The position numbers and the translations under genes were made by a program. Below, piece by piece: positions 14,720 through 18,152 of a DNA stretch of 18,152 bases. Under the pieces are notes generated by a model. The model ran no database searches and was not told the origin of the DNA. It saw only the letters and a program-made list of their open reading frames with translations. Numbering within the stretch: the stretch's first letter is position 1; each line of letters begins with the position of its first letter. Origin of the DNA: an uncultured Bacilli bacterium (GTDB lineage: Bacteria; Bacillota_I; Bacilli_A; RFN20; CAG-826). Location of the stretch: NCBI GenBank assembly GCA_934168325.1, contig CAKPNG010000033.1, positions 1-18,152 on the forward strand. Reading direction: 5' to 3'.

Positions 14720-14770
14720 GCTTAATTATTATATTAATTAGAATTATCTAAGTCAATAAAATAATTAAGC
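14720..14770. repeat. 11-bp inverted repeat around the tRNA promoter
   Basis: GCTTAATTATT (14720-14730) and AATAATTAAGC (14760-14770) are exact reverse complements. One arm overlaps the -10 box and start site, and the other lies just upstream of the -35 box. It may be an operator or a pgi read-through hairpin. The rest of the gap to pgi (14771-14808) is A/T runs with a weak GTTTTTT/AAAAAAC pairing and no clear terminator. Confidence 0.6.
14728..14756 (-). promoter_or_regulatory. Strong promoter of the tRNA operon
   Basis: On the minus strand TTGACT (14756-14751) and TATAAT (14733-14728) are spaced by 17 bp, which is close to consensus. Transcription would start near 14721. The promoter is enclosed by an 11-bp inverted repeat (next entry). 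Confidence 0.85.
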
Positions 14771-14808
14771 AATACAAAAGTTTTTTTCAATTTTTTTAAA
14801 AAACGCGA

Positions 14809-16098
14809 TTAATAGCCCTTTTTACCAAGTAAATGGAACATATTTCTCTTATAAATTTCAACTCCAGGTTGATTGAAAGGATTAACATCGAGTAAATAAG
14901 CACTCATTGCACATGCTTTCATAAAGAAATATAACAATTCGCCAAGAGTGAAAGCGTTCATTTCATCAAGATTAATTGTAATATTTGGAATATTAGCGTG
15001 TTCAGAGTGAGCTTTTAAAGTGCCTTCATAAGCTTTATTATTTACAAATGATAAATTTTTACCTGCTAAATAATTTAAACCATCAAGATCATCTTTATCG
15101 CTAGGAATTTCTACATCAAAATTAGGTTTATCAACGTAAATAACGGTTTCAAATAAAATCTTACTACCTTCTTGAATAAATTGTCCTAAACTATGTAAAT
15201 CGGTAGTAAAGACACAACTAGAAGTTAATAAAGCTTTATCTTCTTTGCCTTCAGATTCATCGAATAATTGCTTCCACCATTCGTTAAGCATTCTAAATCT
15301 AGGCTCATAGGAACAAAGCATTTCAACTTTATAATTTAATTCACTATATAAGAAATATCTTTCTAATGCATATTTATAAGCATCGTTTTCAAGAATATTT
15401 GGATTATCATAATCTTTTTGAGCTTTAGCACATCCTTTTAAGAATTCAATAATATCGATACCAGCACAAGCAATAGGGAATAATCCAACTGCAGTTATAA
15501 CGCTATATCTACCACCAATATTGTCTGGTAAGATATAAGTTTCATATCCTTCATTATTAGCTAATACTTTTAAAGCACCTTTTTCTTTATCAGTAACACA
15601 AACAATTGCTTTTCTAGCTTTTTCTATACCAACTTTTTCTTCTAATAAAGTTTTTAAAAGTCTGAAAGAAATAGAAGTTTCAGTAGTTGTACCACTTTTA
15701 GAAATACAGCAGATAGCAAAATTTCTATTTTTTAAATAATCTAAAACTTGATGAATATAATTAGGATCAAGAGTATTGCCTAAATAAACAATTTTCATTT
15801 TATTTGTTGGATATAATCCATTTATTGCATCTATTACAGCATTACTTCCTAAATAAGAACCACCAATACCACATACAACTAAAGTATCATAATTTTCAAT
15901 AAATTCTTTAGCCTTTATTTGGATTCTATTAACTTCATCTTTATCATAAGAAGTTGGCCAATCATACCACCCTAAATAATCATTACCAGCTCCAGTTTTA
16001 TTACGGATTTTATCGTCGATTTCTTTAACTTTATCCTTATAAGCTTCAAAATCAACTAATTTTTCCTTATTTACATGTGAAAAACTAACCTTAATCAT
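14809..16098 (-). CDS. pgi: Glucose-6-phosphate isomerase
   Basis: This enzyme interconverts glucose-6-phosphate and fructose-6-phosphate. The 429 residues carry GIGGSYLGSNAV (77-88), the sugar-phosphate loop SKSGTTTE (133-140), NIGGRYSV (193-200), NEWWKQLFDESEGK and FNQPGVEIYKR near the end with the conserved lysine. It is close to the Bacillus enzyme in length. GGAG precedes the start, and its ATG lies inside the end of the S1-protein gene (8-nt overlap), so it is the last gene of the HAD-ispD-S1-pgi operon. Confidence 0.97.
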   Translation of the reverse strand: MIKVSFSHVNKEKLVDFEAYKDKVKEIDDKIRNKTGAGNDYLGWYDWPTSYDKDEVNRIQIKAKEFIENYDTLVVCGIGGSYLGSNAVIDAINGLYPTNKMKIVYLGNTLDPNYIHQVLDYLKNRNFAICCISKSGTTTETSISFRLLKTLLEEKVGIEKARKAIVCVTDKEKGALKVLANNEGYETYILPDNIGGRYSVITAVGLFPIACAGIDIIEFLKGCAKAQKDYDNPNILENDAYKYALERYFLYSELNYKVEMLCSYEPRFRMLNEWWKQLFDESEGKEDKALLTSSCVFTTDLHSLGQFIQEGSKILFETVIYVDKPNFDVEIPSDKDDLDGLNYLAGKNLSFVNNKAYEGTLKAHSEHANIPNITINLDEMNAFTLGELLYFFMKACAMSAYLLDVNPFNQPGVEIYKRNMFHLLGKKGY

Positions 16099-16477
16099 TT
16101 TCTAAATTCTCCTTTTCTAGTTCAATTTCTATCATTTTAGGCAAGGCTTTTTCTAATTTTGAAAAGTCTATTTCTTTTAAATAAGTAGTTATCTTTTTAG
16201 ATGGAACTATATCCTTATAAGGGTTAAATTCTATTGGTAACTCCTTAATTGAAACACTTAAAAATTTGTCTTCCTTATTAACATCTTTAATAAGTACTTT
16301 AACTTTATCGCCAATAGTAAAATAAGAATTGATGTCATTTACAAAATTGCTTGATATTTCAGAAATATGTAATAATCCAAAATATCCACCATCAAAGGAT
16401 AAAAAAGCGCCGTATTTAACTATTTTTATTATAATACCTTCGATAATGTCGCCTTTTTTAAATGTTACATCAATCAT
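16091..16477 (-). CDS. S1-domain RNA-binding protein (YugI/CvfD-like)
   Basis: The N-terminal ~75 residues form one S1/OB fold: FKKGDIIEGIIIKIVKYGAF, then GLLHISEIS and IGDKVKVLIKDVNKEDKFLSVSI. The remaining ~50 residues are charged and have no recognised domain. Single-S1 proteins of this size in Firmicutes (YugI, CvfD, general stress protein 13) bind RNA or ribosomes and affect translation and stress response; a gene next to pgi is also known for yugI in Bacillus. It begins at the A of the ispD stop (TAATG), with GAGG in the last codons of ispD, so translation is coupled. The function here is inferred by family only. Confidence 0.85.
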   Translation of the reverse strand: MIDVTFKKGDIIEGIIIKIVKYGAFLSFDGGYFGLLHISEISSNFVNDINSYFTIGDKVKVLIKDVNKEDKFLSVSIKELPIEFNPYKDIVPSKKITTYLKEIDFSKLEKALPKMIEIELEKENLEND

Positions 16478-17163
16478 TATTCTTCCTCGAGTATACTTTT
16501 TAAGATCATTAAATCATCAAAAGTGGTGATTTTAAAATTGAACCTATCACCTTTAATAAGTTTAATCTTTTTTTCATCATTTACAAGTAAACTAGCATCA
16601 TCAGTATAAATTTTATTTTCTTTTCTAGCTTTAATATGAGCATTATAAATATCTGTAAAATTAAATATTTGAGGAGTTTGTATTGAAATAATTTCATCTC
16701 TATTTAAATATTTTTCAATATAATCACCATTAATTGATGCGATTGAATCATAAGTAGAAACGTAAGTAGAAACGTTACCATATTCTTTACTAGCTTCAAT
16801 TATATTATTAATAATTTTTGAAGTAATTAATGGCCTAGAAGAATCATGAATTAAAACTTTATCTTCATTAGATAATTTATCTTTTAAATAATTTAAAGCA
16901 TTAAATACACTTTCTTGTCTACTTTCTCCACCAATAACTATTTCAAATGGTTTAGGTACTTTAAAATTAGAAATAATATCATAGACATGTTCTAAATAAT
17001 TTTTACCAGTAACTAAAATTATCTTGTCTATTTTTTCATTTCTAGCAAGAGTTTCATAAGAATAAGTAAATAAATCTCTATTATTAAATTTTAAAAATTG
17101 CTTAGGAGTTGAGATATTTAGCCTTTTACTACTCCCTCCTAATAATAAAATTGCGTATATCAT
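16477..17163 (-). CDS. ispD: 2-C-methyl-D-erythritol 4-phosphate cytidylyltransferase
   Basis: IspD joins CTP with MEP in isoprenoid synthesis. The 228 residues show the nucleotide loop LLLGGSSKRLN with PKQFLKF, GGESRQESVFNAL, LIHDSSRPLI, IQTPQIF, TDDASLL and the C-terminal GDRFNFKITTFDDL. The ribitol-phosphate relative TarI shares many of these, but IspF in the same window favours IspD. LGGSS replaces the more common AGGxGxR. Its ATG overlaps the HAD stop by 4 nt (ATGA), there is no Shine-Dalgarno site, and its own stop overlaps the S1 start. Confidence 0.9.
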   Translation of the reverse strand: MIYAILLLGGSSKRLNISTPKQFLKFNNRDLFTYSYETLARNEKIDKIILVTGKNYLEHVYDIISNFKVPKPFEIVIGGESRQESVFNALNYLKDKLSNEDKVLIHDSSRPLITSKIINNIIEASKEYGNVSTYVSTYDSIASINGDYIEKYLNRDEIISIQTPQIFNFTDIYNAHIKARKENKIYTDDASLLVNDEKKIKLIKGDRFNFKITTFDDLMILKSILEEE

Positions 17164-17996
17164 AATTCTTTTTTAATATCTGCACGTCTTTTAGCTAAAG
17201 TTTCTCTAATTTCAATACTATCTAAAATTAATTTTATAACTTTATCTAATTCGCTATGTTCACTATAATCTGCTTTACAAATATAATTAACACGACCATC
17301 TTCAAATAGATTGGAAACTTTATCTCTTTCGCCTTTTTTATAAACAGCAATTGAATTCCCACCATTTTCTTTAACAACAATCATACTAGGAACATCAGTT
17401 AATCCGTCTCCTAAATAAATCATATTTTCATATTTAATACGTCTAATAGGAGTTTTTTCATTAATTTTAGTATCATCATTACCAACAACTAAACCTTTAG
17501 AAATTCTAAAAATATATTGAGTTTTTTGAGTGTAATTAATCATTGTTTTTGGCCATGTAGCTTCTTTAGTTTTTTCATCATAAATATATTCACAACCAAA
17601 TATAGCGTTAAATTCTTTAAAAATAGAAGTGCCTTCAACAATTTCTTTATTTCCACTAGTAATAAGATAATGTTCAATAATTAAACCTTTTTCTTTTCCA
17701 TAATCTTTAATACGCTTAAACCAATTCTCTACACCACGGAAATATTTAATAGCTTTTCCTTGCTCTTTTAAATATTCTCTAGTTAAAGTTATTCCTTTAT
17801 TTTTAGCTATATTTATCATCATGTACATATAACCTAAAACTTTATCAATATCCATTGCTTGGCAAAATTTAGTAGTTTCAGCCCAGAATTGTTCAGGTGT
17901 ATAACCTAAAGAAGGAATAAAACTAAAATTTTGCATATCAGTTATAGCTAAAGTTTTATCAAAGTCGTACATTAGTGCAATAATTGGTTTTTCCAT
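17160..17996 (-). CDS. HAD-superfamily hydrolase (phosphatase)
   Basis: This 278-residue protein has HAD motif I MYDFDKTLA (Asp11 nucleophile, Asp13), motif II LITSGNK (Ser114) and motif IV GDGLTD (196-201). The helical region between motifs I and II (about 20-95) is the cap, as in phosphoserine-phosphatase-like members. The substrate cannot be told; a small phosphorylated metabolite is likely. It ends in TGA, the only TGA stop in the window. AGAGAGG lies upstream of ATG 17996. As first gene of the operon with ispD, the S1 protein and pgi, it may be a metabolite-repair or phosphate-recycling enzyme, but that is a guess from context. Confidence 0.88.
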   Translation of the reverse strand: MEKPIIALMYDFDKTLAITDMQNFSFIPSLGYTPEQFWAETTKFCQAMDIDKVLGYMYMMINIAKNKGITLTREYLKEQGKAIKYFRGVENWFKRIKDYGKEKGLIIEHYLITSGNKEIVEGTSIFKEFNAIFGCEYIYDEKTKEATWPKTMINYTQKTQYIFRISKGLVVGNDDTKINEKTPIRRIKYENMIYLGDGLTDVPSMIVVKENGGNSIAVYKKGERDKVSNLFEDGRVNYICKADYSEHSELDKVIKLILDSIEIRETLAKRRADIKKEL

Positions 17997-18018
17997 ATCA
18001 AAAGTCCTCTCTATAATT

Positions 18019-18048
18019 TTAACAAATTATAGATACATTAACAAATTA
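18019..18048 (-). promoter_or_regulatory. Promoter region of the HAD-ispD-S1-pgi operon with 11-bp direct repeat
   Basis: A TATAAT box on the minus strand (18031-18026) would start transcription near 18019, ahead of the AGAGAGG site and ATG 17996. The plus-strand sequence TTAACAAATTA occurs at 18019-18029 and again at 18038-18048, 19 nt apart, the first copy overlapping the -10 box. No good -35 box is seen (AACAAT at 17-bp spacing). The repeat may be an operator. Confidence 0.5.
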
Positions 18049-18136
18049 ATTGTTTTGTTAAAAAATATGATTAAAAAAAGCTCAAATAAAAATTTTAAAT
18101 CCGAATATCCTCTTTTCTAAAATTTAAGTCCTCGAA

Positions 18137-18152
18137 TATAATATAAGTGATG
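18137..18152 (+). promoter_or_regulatory. TATAAT box 7 nt before an ATG at the window edge
   Basis: TATAAT (18137-18142) is followed by ATAAGTG and then ATG (18150-18152), the last bases given. The spacing matches the leaderless start of the Y-family polymerase gene. It is probably the start of the next plus-strand gene; its product cannot be seen. The rest of 18049-18136 shows no gene. Confidence 0.45.

Noticed and set aside
16329..16529. Plus-strand 66-codon frame across the S1/ispD junction
   Set aside because: It is antisense to two well-supported, overlapping genes and has no recognisable features.
16477..17163. TarI-type ribitol-5-phosphate cytidylyltransferase
   Set aside because: The fold is shared, but the presence of ispF and the absence of any teichoic-acid gene nearby favour IspD.
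1..18152. Mycoplasma-type genetic code (TGA as Trp)
   Set aside because: All Trp codons seen are TGG, TGA ends the HAD gene in an ATGA overlap, and no conserved gene needs TGA read-through.
1..18152. CRISPR array, insertion sequence, integrase or prophage
   Set aside because: No regularly spaced repeats, transposase or integrase motifs, or terminal inverted repeats with target duplications were seen; repeats here are short and tied to promoters or terminators.

Overview
The window is very AT-rich, densely packed bacterial DNA from a Firmicutes/Tenericutes-type lineage. The evidence is a Bacillus-type rpoE (RNA polymerase delta)-fba neighbourhood, GluRS, PepC, an IspD/IspF (MEP) isoprenoid pathway, tRNA genes with encoded CCA, and strong GGAGG-type ribosome sites on several genes. 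TGA serves as a stop (end of the HAD gene) and Trp is TGG throughout, so the standard bacterial code fits and the Mycoplasma code does not. An uncultured gut Bacilli lineage (RF39/Erysipelotrichia-like) is a reasonable inference, but no species can be named.

Layout, left to right. A terminator of an unseen upstream gene and a tRNA-Gly(CCC) (1-268) lead into a 974-residue UPF1/Dna2-type helicase with a C-terminal nuclease-like domain (334-3258). A 58-residue DUF4177 protein follows (3294-3470). Then come a PepC cysteine aminopeptidase and a lipoprotein M6-family metalloprotease (3593-6769). A Y-family DNA polymerase (minus) and a YbaK-type deacylase (plus) diverge from a 62-bp shared promoter (6783-8575). 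Housekeeping plus-strand genes follow: ychF-ispF-gltX (8638-11674), rpoE-fba (11720-12997) and a CysQ-like phosphatase (to 13840). The right part is on the minus strand: a NifU-like Fe-S protein, a five-tRNA operon (Val-Tyr-Gln-Lys-Leu), and a tightly overlapping HAD-ispD-S1-pgi operon (17996 down to 14809). The last three bases of the window are an ATG placed just after a TATAAT box, probably the start of the next plus-strand gene.

The gene content is mostly core metabolism and translation. IspD and IspF (two MEP steps) lie in different operons, each next to translation or glycolysis genes. Pgi and Fba supply glycolysis; GluRS, six tRNAs, YbaK and YchF serve translation; PepC and the M6 lipoprotein are peptidases.

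I see no clear new multi-gene system. The least ordinary items are the helicase-nuclease with a possible disrupted 5' end, a compact divergent control region whose two TATAAT boxes sit only 6 and 11 nt from start codons (leaderless or nearly so), and several promoters built on or inside inverted repeats or a terminator. Genes here split into those with a clear Shine-Dalgarno site (pepC, ychF, gltX, rpoE, fba, cysQ, nifU-like, S1, pgi, HAD) and those without one (helicase, DUF4177, M6, ybaK, Y-polymerase, ispF, ispD).
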